NCBI GenBank assembly: GCA_964571295.1
Contig: CAZNAO010000021.1
Span: forward strand, 1 to 15,732
Length of the DNA stretch: 15,732 bases
Source of the DNA: UBA922 sp964571295
GTDB taxonomy: Bacteria > Patescibacteriota > Patescibacteriia > Magasanikbacterales > UBA922
Reading direction: 5' to 3'
The notes under the pieces were generated by a model that searched no databases, was not told the DNA's origin, and worked only from the letters and a program-made list of their open reading frames with translations. The translations under genes were made by a program, and so were the position numbers. The stretch's first letter is position 1. Every line of letters starts with the position of its first letter. Below, in pieces: positions 7,917 through 15,454 of this stretch.

Positions 7917-8453
7917 TTAGGAGTAGCGGATCCGTTCTTTTGTCCAAGTATTCACCACTTTTATCACTATAGCATAGAGAGGTACGGAGACGATAGCGGT
8001 ACTCACAACCTCAAGTCCTGCATCTTGAAACAAGCCGCCAGAAACCGAAAAAGAGTACGTGTCAAATACAAGAGAAAATAAAAATCCAAACAGAATATAC
8101 AAGAGACGGAACACTATCATCCCAAATAAAGTCAGAATTCCAGCAGTCCAAATCGAGAGATTGGTAAACACATCTTCAAAAAACCAATAAATCCCGAGTA
8201 TGCTCATGACACCTGCCACTAGTTCAATTCCAAATGCATGGGCGGTCAGGATATCTAGAATCATATACGTGAAAAAAGCAAACCAGACGATTCCGCCCCC
8301 CACTCCACGCATAATACATAGAACAAAAAACAACATGACGATATCAATATATACGAATATAGAAGGAAGTAAGTTCATCAAAAATAATTTGATAAGAACA
8401 AGAAGTATGATTCCTCCTGCATATACAATTCCGGCGAGTATCTTTTTGAGCAT
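7917..8453 (-). CDS. mreD: MreD-like rod-shape membrane protein
   Basis: This 178-residue protein is very hydrophobic with about five or six membrane helices, at roughly 8-30, 33-50, 53-75, 80-92, 100-132 and 148-170. It ends in a basic cytoplasmic tail (KERIR). MreD proteins have this size and topology and poor sequence conservation, so the name rests mainly on position: it starts 5 bases after mreC and ends 8 bases before mrdA. MreD is thought to link MreC and the PBP2 complex in the membrane. AAGGA inside the mreC tail, 8 bases before the ATG, is a good ribosome binding site, which suggests translational coupling to mreC. A different polytopic protein in the same slot cannot be excluded. 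Confidence 0.8.
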   Translation of the reverse strand: MLKKILAGIVYAGGIILLVLIKLFLMNLLPSIFVYIDIVMLFFVLCIMRGVGGGIVWFAFFTYMILDILTAHAFGIELVAGVMSILGIYWFFEDVFTNLSIWTAGILTLFGMIVFRLLYILFGFLFSLVFDTYSFSVSGGLFQDAGLEVVSTAIVSVPLYAIVIKVVNTWTKERIRYS

Positions 8454-8458
8454 ACTAT

Positions 8459-9256
8459 CTATCCTTGAGGAGTGGTGGTTGTGATAATGACCGACACCAT
8501 GGTAAGGTAAGACAAATCCGCAATCGGTTTCAATACCGCCTGTTGAAACGGCTCAAGTGGTTGTTTTTCAATATATTCGACAGTACCTACAACCAATCCT
8601 CGGGGCATGTTATCGGTAAGTCCCGACGTAACCACCGTATCCCCCGGACTCACGATTTCATTTTGCGGAATAAAATTCATCTGTACCCCGATATCATACC
8701 CACCTTCTACCAGTCCGATTGTACGCTCTTTATTGAGTAAAGTTGCACCAATCTTGCTCTGAGTATCATTGATAAGACGCACATAGGAAATCGTATCAAA
8801 TACTTCAATTATAGTACCCGCAAGAACCCCGTCGCCCACAATAACAGGATTCGTGCGTACAATACCGTCTCGTGCTCCACGATTGATCACCACCGTTGTA
8901 CTTAAGGGATCGACAGTCCTACCGATCACTTCAGCCCCGATATGATGATACATTGAGCGTGAAAAAAAATTAAGTTGACCCCTCAATTGTTCGTTTTCTT
9001 CTTTCAAAAGAATATTTTCAGCCGTATCGATCGTACAGATTGCTCGCATGAGCTCAGGATCAAAAGTTGAAGTGAGTTTGGTATTGATTGTACCATCCGG
9101 TGCACCGATCTCATGTTCATATGACACTGCAGTGAATGAATAGAACATGCCGGTAAGCGCATTTTCAAACGGACGGAGTACGCCAAAAAAATGCAATATG
9201 ATTCCAATCAAAAGCACGATACCAATACCCGTAACTGTCTGGTATCTTTTTTTCAT
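8459..9256 (-). CDS. mreC: Rod-shape determining protein MreC
   Basis: This 265-residue protein has the MreC layout. One membrane helix at about 8-27 is followed by a short extracytoplasmic linker, a coiled coil at about 73-100 and the C-terminal beta domain from about 107. The beta domain contains INRGARDGI (124-132) and VSPGDTVVTSG, both typical of MreC. MreC scaffolds PBP2 and links it to MreB filaments inside. The 25-residue stretch between the helix region and the coil (about 46-70) is polar and probably flexible. It starts 11 bases after the mreB stop, with no clear Shine-Dalgarno site, and its 3' end contains the ribosome binding site of mreD. Confidence 0.95.
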   Translation of the reverse strand: MKKRYQTVTGIGIVLLIGIILHFFGVLRPFENALTGMFYSFTAVSYEHEIGAPDGTINTKLTSTFDPELMRAICTIDTAENILLKEENEQLRGQLNFFSRSMYHHIGAEVIGRTVDPLSTTVVINRGARDGIVRTNPVIVGDGVLAGTIIEVFDTISYVRLINDTQSKIGATLLNKERTIGLVEGGYDIGVQMNFIPQNEIVSPGDTVVTSGLTDNMPRGLVVGTVEYIEKQPLEPFQQAVLKPIADLSYLTMVSVIITTTTPQG

Positions 9257-9267
9257 AGTCGAGATAA

Positions 9268-10314
9268 TTAAATTTCACGAGCCGACGGAAGCGATACTTC
9301 ACGAAGTAATTCTTCGTCTTCGAGTAAAAGTCCCGCTCCGCGGACAACTGCGGTTAAAGGATCATCCGCAATACGTACCGGAATCTCGGCAGCGCGAGCA
9401 ATGACCGTATCGAGTCCTTCAAGAAGTGCTCCTCCGCCGACCAAAAGTACTCCTCGTTCGTGAATGTCCGCAGTCAGTTCAGGAGGAGTGACTTCAAGTG
9501 TCATTTTAATATAATCGACGATCGTCTTGACGCTTCGGCTCAATGCCTGGCGGATATGCTCGTCAGACACCATAATCTCCTTCGGAAGTCCGGTGATTGC
9601 ATCACGTCCGCGCATAGGAAATTCCACTCGCTCTTTTCGAGGCAATGCTCCGCCGGCTTTGATTTTGATTTCTTCTGCATGTGCTTCACCAACCAGGAGT
9701 TTGAATACCTCACGCGCGTATTGGATAATATTGCGATTCATTTCATCACCCGCAATTTTGGTAGATTTCCAGGTGACGACACCGGACAATGAAATAACCG
9801 CGATTTCGGTGTTTCCTCCCCCGATATTCACAATCATATTCCCCACCGGATCACGAACCGGCATACGAGAACCGATTGCTGCCGCCATGGGTTCCTGCAC
9901 GATAAACACTTCTTTCGCTCCTGCTGCAAGCGTTGCATCTTCCACTGCCTTGATTTCCACTTCGGTTACATCAAGCGGAACAACGATCACGACACGCGGA
10001 CGAGAAATAAAGGAAAACGTCGCTTTTGAGACTTTTTCGATAAAAAACTTAAGCATTTTTTCGGTAACTTCGTAATCCGAAATAACACCGCCGCTCAAAG
10101 GACGGGTGACTTCAATATGCGGAGGAGTTTTCCCAAGCATTTCCTTTGCTTCCTGTCCCACCGCCAGTATCTGCTCGGTTTTCGTGTTGATAGCGACAAC
10201 CGACGGTTCATTGATTACGATCCCCGCTTCAGGACTGTAGACGAGGGTGCTAGCGGTGCCGAGGTCGATTGCAAGGCTTTTATTTTTTGGTTTGAACAGG
10301 TTTTTGATATTCAT
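9268..10314 (-). CDS. mreB: Rod-shape determining actin-like protein MreB
   Basis: This 348-residue bacterial actin polymerises under the membrane and guides wall synthesis. The phosphate-1 motif IDLGTAST is at 16-23, EPMAAAIG at 141-148 and the adenosine-binding VGGGALLEGLD in the last quarter. The phosphate-2 motif, usually DIGGGTTE, reads NIGGGNTE here (163-170), so an Asp expected to act in ATP binding or hydrolysis is Asn. PLDVTEVE (113-120) also differs from the usual PSGVTxVE. It begins 84 bases after proS, a gap with no convincing promoter or terminator, so it is probably transcribed with proS. It is the first of four cell-shape genes. Confidence 0.97.
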   Translation of the reverse strand: MNIKNLFKPKNKSLAIDLGTASTLVYSPEAGIVINEPSVVAINTKTEQILAVGQEAKEMLGKTPPHIEVTRPLSGGVISDYEVTEKMLKFFIEKVSKATFSFISRPRVVIVVPLDVTEVEIKAVEDATLAAGAKEVFIVQEPMAAAIGSRMPVRDPVGNMIVNIGGGNTEIAVISLSGVVTWKSTKIAGDEMNRNIIQYAREVFKLLVGEAHAEEIKIKAGGALPRKERVEFPMRGRDAITGLPKEIMVSDEHIRQALSRSVKTIVDYIKMTLEVTPPELTADIHERGVLLVGGGALLEGLDTVIARAAEIPVRIADDPLTAVVRGAGLLLEDEELLREVSLPSAREI

Positions 10315-10398
10315 AATGAATTGCTAATCAACGACGAACAATCAACAACAGAAAAATAGCGATAATGAAGGTGTTCATCAGTTGCCGAGTATCGATGA
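10315..10398 (-). other. Gap between proS and mreB
   Basis: These 84 bases hold no gene. The minus strand has a weak AT-rich inverted repeat (GATGAA...TTCATT) followed some bases later by five T, and the 7-base GTTGATT twice, 14 bases apart. I see no convincing promoter or terminator, so read-through from proS into mreB is the simplest view. Confidence 0.4.
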
Positions 10399-11646
10399 TT
10401 AATTGAATTTTTCCAGGAATTCCTCAATCTTCATTATCGAAGGAGTTTCTTCCGTTCGCTTCTTGTATTCGATCGAATCATTTGCCAACGTTTTTGGACT
10501 TATGACGACCCGCACCGGAATACCGATAAGATCACTGTCAGCGAATTTTTCTCCAGCCCGTGAATCGCGGTCATCGTACAACACTTCGACTCCTTTTTTC
10601 TTTAATATCTCATATAATTCGTCGCATTTTTTGATATCTCCTTCATCTTTGCAAAGCGAAACCAAATGGACGTCGAAAGGTGCAGTTGATTCAGTCCATG
10701 TGATTCCTTTTTCGTCGTTATGTAATTCGACAATGGTTCCCATAAGCCGTCCAAGTCCGATTCCATAACTTCCCATGATAACCGGATGACTTATTCCATC
10801 TTCTCCAGTAAACGATAGATTAATAGGTTCGGAAAATTTGGTTCCGAGCGTAAAGATATTTCCCACTTCAGCCGATTTTTCTACCTGAAGATCGGTTTTG
10901 GTGACACCCAAATCAGCAAGGACTTCATCAGTATACACTTCTTTGTTGATAGCGATTTTTTTATTTTTTTCTACATAAATTTCGTCTTCCCCAGCATCGG
11001 TCAGAGTCTGAAATTCATGCGAATATTTTGAAAAACTTCCACCAGAAGCGAACGTAAGATAGGTTTTAGCTCCGATTCCGATCCGGTCAAAAATCATATG
11101 GTATGCCTGCGTCACTTTTTCATAAAATGCCTCGTGTTCTTCTTGTGTCCGAGAAAAAGAGTACAAATCTTTCATTACGAATTCGCGACCGCGCATAATC
11201 CCGCTTTTTGAGCGGAGCTCATTCCTGAATTTGGTTTGAAATTGGTACACCGAGCACGGTAGATCTTTATAAGAACTGATAAAACCCGTCATAAGCGCAG
11301 TCAGGGGTTCCTCATGGGTAAATGCAAGTCCGAGTTCGGTATCATTTTTCAGTTTCGTCTTAAACCAATTATCAACAACGTCGTCGCTCCATCGACCGGT
11401 CTTTTCCCATGTGGTTTTTTCCTGAAGTGCGGTGAGCGAAACTTCCTGCCCGCCGATCATATTCATTTCTTCACGGATTATGTGTTCGATTTTCTTCATA
11501 ACACGCAATCCCAAAGGCAAAAGTGAATAAACGCCTGCCATCTCTTTATGGATAAATCCTCCCCGGATCAATAATTGTGCGTTTTTAGATACTTCTTCGG
11601 CAGGAGCTTGTTTTCGGGTCTTAGTAAAAAGATGTGACTGTCTCAT
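10399..11646 (-). CDS. proS: Prolyl-tRNA synthetase, short form without editing insert
   Basis: This 415-residue class II synthetase charges tRNA-Pro. Motif 1 is at about 39-50 (GVYSLLPLGLRV), motif 2 at 137-156 (TKFRNELR...MRGREF), EVGNIFTLGTKFS at about 260-272, and motif 3 at 292-303 (GSYGIGLGRLMG). A C-terminal anticodon-binding domain follows, with LYDDRDSRAGEKF. The bacterial form is usually about 570 residues because a roughly 180-residue INS domain, which clears Ala-tRNA-Pro, sits between motifs 2 and 3. Only about 40 residues stand there, so the insert is missing. The ATG at 11646, 7 bases after the upstream stop, is chosen because its MRQSxLF opening is typical of the family. A longer frame from 11733 would overlap the neighbour by 80 bases. 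Confidence 0.96.
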   Translation of the reverse strand: MRQSHLFTKTRKQAPAEEVSKNAQLLIRGGFIHKEMAGVYSLLPLGLRVMKKIEHIIREEMNMIGGQEVSLTALQEKTTWEKTGRWSDDVVDNWFKTKLKNDTELGLAFTHEEPLTALMTGFISSYKDLPCSVYQFQTKFRNELRSKSGIMRGREFVMKDLYSFSRTQEEHEAFYEKVTQAYHMIFDRIGIGAKTYLTFASGGSFSKYSHEFQTLTDAGEDEIYVEKNKKIAINKEVYTDEVLADLGVTKTDLQVEKSAEVGNIFTLGTKFSEPINLSFTGEDGISHPVIMGSYGIGLGRLMGTIVELHNDEKGITWTESTAPFDVHLVSLCKDEGDIKKCDELYEILKKKGVEVLYDDRDSRAGEKFADSDLIGIPVRVVISPKTLANDSIEYKKRTEETPSIMKIEEFLEKFN

Positions 11647-11653
11647 AAGATTA

Positions 11654-12058
11654 TTAATGTTGCTGTAGATGTTTTCTCGTAAAATTAGTAAGCGAAAGGT
11701 CAAAAGACACGATGACGATGCAGATGGTTCCAAAAACCAGCGTATTGAACAGACTCAACACCGATAATGATTGAAGGTATAGTCCAGCCAATGCCAGCAC
11801 ACTCAAAACGCATGCAGTCCTGAAGCTCATCCGCACGTGACGAAACAATGGGATATCAGAAGAACCGAACAATCGATAAATACCAAAAACCATAAGAGAA
11901 AAAGTTCCAACCAGAGCAAACAGAAGGCTCACATAAAAAAAGACAAAGCCCATCGTGCCTGTCTGAAACGGATCCACATTCATGATAACAAACGCCCATG
12001 CAACCCAGCACAACAAGGTCGAAAAAATCATGGTTCCGAGGTATTGTTTCAGGTTCAT
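11654..12058 (-). CDS. Small four-helix membrane protein of unknown function
   Basis: I do not recognise this 134-residue protein. It has four predicted membrane helices at about 8-27, 36-62, 80-97 and 102-122, a basic segment between helices 2 and 3 (RHVRMSFR), and a basic C-terminus ending in histidines (RKHLQQH). The first helix contains WVAWAFVI and the next loop NVDP. It has no signal peptidase site, enzyme motif or conserved cysteine pair. It lies 7 bases before proS and should be transcribed with it and the mre genes. Context hints at an envelope role, but proS between it and mreB weakens that. A promoter-like site lies 24 bases upstream. Confidence 0.82.
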   Translation of the reverse strand: MNLKQYLGTMIFSTLLCWVAWAFVIMNVDPFQTGTMGFVFFYVSLLFALVGTFSLMVFGIYRLFGSSDIPLFRHVRMSFRTACVLSVLALAGLYLQSLSVLSLFNTLVFGTICIVIVSFDLSLTNFTRKHLQQH

Positions 12059-12081
12059 ACGGTAGGGGTTAACTCAGATAC

Positions 12082-12110
12082 AGAATATCATGAGTAATGA
12101 ACCTTTGCAA
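12082..12110 (-). promoter_or_regulatory. Putative promoter of the membrane protein-proS-mre operon
   Basis: Minus-strand TTGCAA (-35, 4 of 6), a 17-base spacer and TATTCT (-10, 4 of 6) are present. TGA directly before the -10 makes an extended -10 element. Predicted transcription starts about 17 bases before the ATG at 12058, leaving almost no leader. It falls in the 62-base gap after the DUF721 gene. Confidence 0.45.
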
Positions 12111-12120
12111 CCGTATTCCG

Positions 12121-12429
12121 CTATGCCAAATACCTGATGCGATCGACTTCAGGCTTGTCGAATTTTTCGTTTATTTTAGCGACAATTTCAAGTTGTCGAA
12201 GACGGATTTCCTGTGCAACTGCCGAGCTCGCACAGGAGACGGTAAGTGTACGATTTTTGAGGAAAAGCGGCTTGACCATGGTACCGATCGAATCGCCCAG
12301 AAGCTCATCAATCACAGTTTTCGAAATTTCAACCACTTGCGAGCTTTCAATCTGACGCTTAAGCGTACTATTGGTTGACAACTTTGAAAGCAATGAATCA
12401 CCAAGTGGAGAAAAAGACATAACGCACAT
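12121..12429 (-). CDS. DUF721/DciA-like protein
   Basis: This 102-residue protein matches the DUF721 pattern. A short N-terminal helical part is followed by a helix and loop (VVEISKTVIDELLGDSIG, 32-49), the strand RTLTVSCAS (60-68) with the helix AVAQEIRLRQLEIVAKIN (70-87), and a final strand (VDRIRYLA). DciA proteins, which contain this domain, help load or activate the replicative helicase DnaB in bacteria lacking DnaC/DnaI; whether this short version does so is not known. Two starts are possible, at 12429 and 12420, and neither has a Shine-Dalgarno site. It follows the helicase-nuclease gene by 65 bases and has a weak promoter-like site there, so it may be transcribed separately. Confidence 0.75.
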   Translation of the reverse strand: MCVMSFSPLGDSLLSKLSTNSTLKRQIESSQVVEISKTVIDELLGDSIGTMVKPLFLKNRTLTVSCASSAVAQEIRLRQLEIVAKINEKFDKPEVDRIRYLA

Positions 12430-12450
12430 TAGTTTAGCCTAACTAGTGAG

Positions 12451-12479
12451 ACTGTAACACATGGCGAGTTGAAAGTCTA
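12451..12479 (-). promoter_or_regulatory. Weak putative promoter of the DUF721/DciA-like gene
   Basis: Minus-strand TAGACT and TACAGT (each 4 of 6) are separated by 17 bases. The -35 lies in TTATAGACTTT, an 11-base string also found at the greA promoter at the same spacing from its -10. The predicted start is about 15 bases before the ATG at 12429. Confidence 0.33.
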
Positions 12480-12492
12480 TAATATCTTTCAA
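12469..12492 (-). repeat. 7-bp inverted repeat between helicase gene and DUF721 gene
   Basis: TTGAAAG and CTTTCAA are perfect inverted copies around a 10-base AT-rich centre. The minus strand has no T tract after it, so it is not a normal intrinsic terminator. It overlaps the putative -35 of the DUF721 gene, where a regulator could bind, but chance is possible at this length. Confidence 0.35.
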
Positions 12493-12494
12493 AA

Positions 12495-15437
12495 CTACTG
12501 CCGATATTCACAAATATTTCTAAACTCGCAATATTTGCATACAAACTGGCTTGGGGTTGCGACAAATTTTCCTTCTCTAATTTTTTCAATAGTGGTATGC
12601 AATTTTTCTTTGAGTTTTTCTACATCTTTGGGAGTTGCTTCAAAAGAAGTACGCATCCCATCGTTCACATAATAAAAGGTAAGTTTGCCTACTGGGCCAA
12701 TATGTCTATATTCCGGAAGTGTTTCTGCTGCAATGTGATACAGCAATAGCTGTTGCTTATCGTCAGTATCGAGCGTTTCCTTTGAATTACCGGTTTTGTA
12801 ATCAATGATCTCAAGCGATCCGTCAGCTTGCTTATCAATACGGTCGATACGCCCATTGATTACATATTCTCCTACTTTTACTTTGAACCAGCCTTCAAGC
12901 GCAACGGGTATAGTCCAGTGACCTTCTTGTGTGGTATAAAAAACTTTCAATATTTCCCTACCCTTTTCATAATATTCTTCCCGCTGCTTTTTATCCTTAT
13001 ACCAGTCACTGATCCATGATTCATCATACATTTTATACAGTTCATCCAGTGTCGGAACTTTGACATCACTATTGTTCTGTTCGGTTGCAGGTGCAGCAAT
13101 ATCAAACAAAGACACTTGTGTCACCTGGTTCAATTCTTGTACCCGAGTATAAAATTTTTGCATGGTGGCGTGAATGCTATTTCCAAAACTAAAACTTGCA
13201 GTTCCTTTGGACTGAATTTTTAGTACATGTGCAAGCTTGTACTGATAGGGACATTTGAGAAAACTAATAATTTGCGAATGGGAGAATTTTTTTGGTATAT
13301 CGTATACCACCTCTACGTTTTTTGGTTGAGGTATTTTTTTGTATGTAGTCAAATCATTCGTACTCTGCGCGCTTGCCTCACCTCCTGTATACCCAATTTC
13401 ATCCAAAAATCTACTTACCTTTTTCTTTCGTTTTCGATCATCTCCATAATAATTCGCACTTGAAAAATATAATTGTTCTTTTGCACGTGTAACCCCTACA
13501 TAAAATAATCTTCGTTCTTCCTCGATATGAAAATCTGCATTATCAGACAAGTGTTCGTAAATAAGTTCGGATGGTAATTCAATCCCCGATGAACGCGCAC
13601 GTGTGGGGAAACGATCTTCCACACAGTTCACCATGAAGACAAACTTATATTCTAGTCCTTTTGATGCATGGATAGTCATCACATTGACTGATTCACTTGT
13701 CTCCCGTGGCTGGAATATTTTTCCCTGATCACCTGATTCGAGTATAAAATCGAAATGTTCCACAAATCCAAGCACATTCGCACCTGGAGTTATTTCCTGA
13801 TAACTCCTAATAAGGTCAAAAAATTGATTTAAGTAATGAATTTGACGAGTAATTTCAGTGTCTCCTTCAATTTCTTTGTGTGTGAGATATTTAAGATACC
13901 CACTTTGCTCCATAAAATTATAGAGGACTGCCGTCGGTTTTTCGTGTTTTGCAACCTCAATCCCTTTTTTTACACTTGAAATTAATGTATCCAAATGAAC
14001 AATACTTGCGTCACTTACATACAATTCTTTTGCGTGACTGAGTGCCTCAAAATAACTTATTGTTTTGCGTTTTGCCCCCGAAACTATTTTCTGCACATCA
14101 GTACTATCAACTGAAATACACGGGATACGCATCAGTCGATACCATGAATCATCTTCGTACTGTCTCGCAACAATTCGAAGGAATGCAAGTACATCAAGTA
14201 CTACTGGCTGACGATAGAGCCCGCCCGATGCCAAGAATTCATAAGGAATTCCATGTGTCTCAAGCATATTAAGGAATGGTTTTGCATGGCCATTTGCCCG
14301 AACAAGTATGGCAAAATCATCCCAAGTTGCATTAGAGTTTTCTGTTTTAAGTTCCTGTATTTTTTTTATAACAGCAAATACTTCTGCGTCTAGAGTTTCA
14401 GTGTGAATATGCTCGATGACACATTTTTCGACTTTTCCCTTTGCAACAAGTTTTTTATCAATTGATAATTTTGCTTCAAGTCGATCCGGATTATTGAACA
14501 CGATTGATTGGTATGCAAGGTCAAGAATTTCCTGGCCTGAACGATAATTCTCAGTCAACACGACTTCACTCGCCTTTGGGAAATCCTCTTTGAAACGCAA
14601 GATAATCGATACATTCGATCCGCGAAATGAATAAATGGACTGATCATCATCACCTACGACTGTTAATTGGGATTTTTCAGCGAGAAGTCTGACTAATTCG
14701 TATTGCGCATAATTCACATCCTGAAATTCATCGACAAGTACATGCGTGAATTGCACCTGCATCGCTTTCAAAATATTTGGACGTTCTTTCAAAAGTTTTA
14801 CCGAATAATAAATCAAGTCACCAAAATCAAGTGCATTATTCTCCAAAATTAATCTGTTGTACGTATGATATGCATTCGCAATTTCAATCAATCGATTTTT
14901 CTCCTGCACCTCGGCATCATCTTTATCCAGAATCAAACCTTCGACGTGATCAAGATAGTTTTGTGCTGAGATAAGCTCATCTTTTGCTTTGGAAAAATGG
15001 TCGAGCAGTGTGTGAATATTGGAATTCGGATTTCCCAGTGGTCGATAGTAATCAAGATTGAAGTCATAGATGTGATCCCGAACCAGGAGCCATGCATCTG
15101 TATCAGTTATCAATCGGAAATTTTTGGGTAGTCCAATTTCAAAACCAAATTTTTCAAGCAATCGCTGGCAGAAAGTGTGGAAAGTAGAGATCTGGAGTTC
15201 GGTATACCCGAGCTCAATCTCCTCGTCTACCCGCTCCTGCATTTCATTGGCTGCTTTTTCGGTGAACGTCAGAGCGAGAATATTTTCCGGCTGAGCGATA
15301 CCTTTCTCGAGCAGATGAGAAATTTTCTTGGTAATCACGGTCGTCTTCCCTGTGCCTGCTCCCGCAACAATAAGCAAAGGACCGTCGACATATTCGACCG
15401 CCCTTTGTTGTGCTGCATTTAAGTTGTGTTCAGACAT
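12495..15437 (-). CDS. UvrD/Rep-family helicase fused to PD-(D/E)XK nuclease with Fe-S cysteines
   Basis: This 980-residue protein joins an SF1A DNA helicase to a RecB-type nuclease. Walker A AGAGTGKT is at 25-32, STFHTFC at 84-90, DEFQD at 236-240, GDDDQSIYSFRG at 262-273, TENYRS at 295-300, TIHASKGLE at 588-596 and YVGVTRAKE at 646-654. The nuclease begins near 715. It shows LKCPYQYK (Cys729), GNSIHA (His756), GRIDRID (Asp865) and IIDYKTG (Asp879, Lys881). Cys967, Cys970 and Cys976 with Cys729 match the [4Fe-4S] pattern of AddB, AdnA/B and Cas4 nucleases. The likely role is DNA break processing or repair, and it resembles one subunit of AddAB/AdnAB. No partner subunit is visible nearby. It starts 17 bases after the upstream partial gene. 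Confidence 0.95.
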   Translation of the reverse strand: MSEHNLNAAQQRAVEYVDGPLLIVAGAGTGKTTVITKKISHLLEKGIAQPENILALTFTEKAANEMQERVDEEIELGYTELQISTFHTFCQRLLEKFGFEIGLPKNFRLITDTDAWLLVRDHIYDFNLDYYRPLGNPNSNIHTLLDHFSKAKDELISAQNYLDHVEGLILDKDDAEVQEKNRLIEIANAYHTYNRLILENNALDFGDLIYYSVKLLKERPNILKAMQVQFTHVLVDEFQDVNYAQYELVRLLAEKSQLTVVGDDDQSIYSFRGSNVSIILRFKEDFPKASEVVLTENYRSGQEILDLAYQSIVFNNPDRLEAKLSIDKKLVAKGKVEKCVIEHIHTETLDAEVFAVIKKIQELKTENSNATWDDFAILVRANGHAKPFLNMLETHGIPYEFLASGGLYRQPVVLDVLAFLRIVARQYEDDSWYRLMRIPCISVDSTDVQKIVSGAKRKTISYFEALSHAKELYVSDASIVHLDTLISSVKKGIEVAKHEKPTAVLYNFMEQSGYLKYLTHKEIEGDTEITRQIHYLNQFFDLIRSYQEITPGANVLGFVEHFDFILESGDQGKIFQPRETSESVNVMTIHASKGLEYKFVFMVNCVEDRFPTRARSSGIELPSELIYEHLSDNADFHIEEERRLFYVGVTRAKEQLYFSSANYYGDDRKRKKKVSRFLDEIGYTGGEASAQSTNDLTTYKKIPQPKNVEVVYDIPKKFSHSQIISFLKCPYQYKLAHVLKIQSKGTASFSFGNSIHATMQKFYTRVQELNQVTQVSLFDIAAPATEQNNSDVKVPTLDELYKMYDESWISDWYKDKKQREEYYEKGREILKVFYTTQEGHWTIPVALEGWFKVKVGEYVINGRIDRIDKQADGSLEIIDYKTGNSKETLDTDDKQQLLLYHIAAETLPEYRHIGPVGKLTFYYVNDGMRTSFEATPKDVEKLKEKLHTTIEKIREGKFVATPSQFVCKYCEFRNICEYRQ

Positions 15438-15454
15438 ACCCGTGTAACACTGAC

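Noticed and set aside
5866..7947. TTG start for mrdA at 7947
   Set aside because: It overlaps mreD by 31 bases; the ATG at 7908 lies 8 bases after the mreD stop. GGTG before the TTG keeps it possible but less likely.
10315..10398. Promoter or terminator for mreB, and the repeated GTTGATT
   Set aside because: No -35/-10 pair better than 3-4 matches with proper spacing was found, the stem is weak, and a 7-base repeat is expected by chance in AT-rich DNA.
10399..11733. Longer proS reading frame starting at 11733
   Set aside because: It would overlap the upstream membrane protein gene by 80 bases, and the extra residues do not look like ProRS. The ATG at 11646 gives the typical N-terminus.
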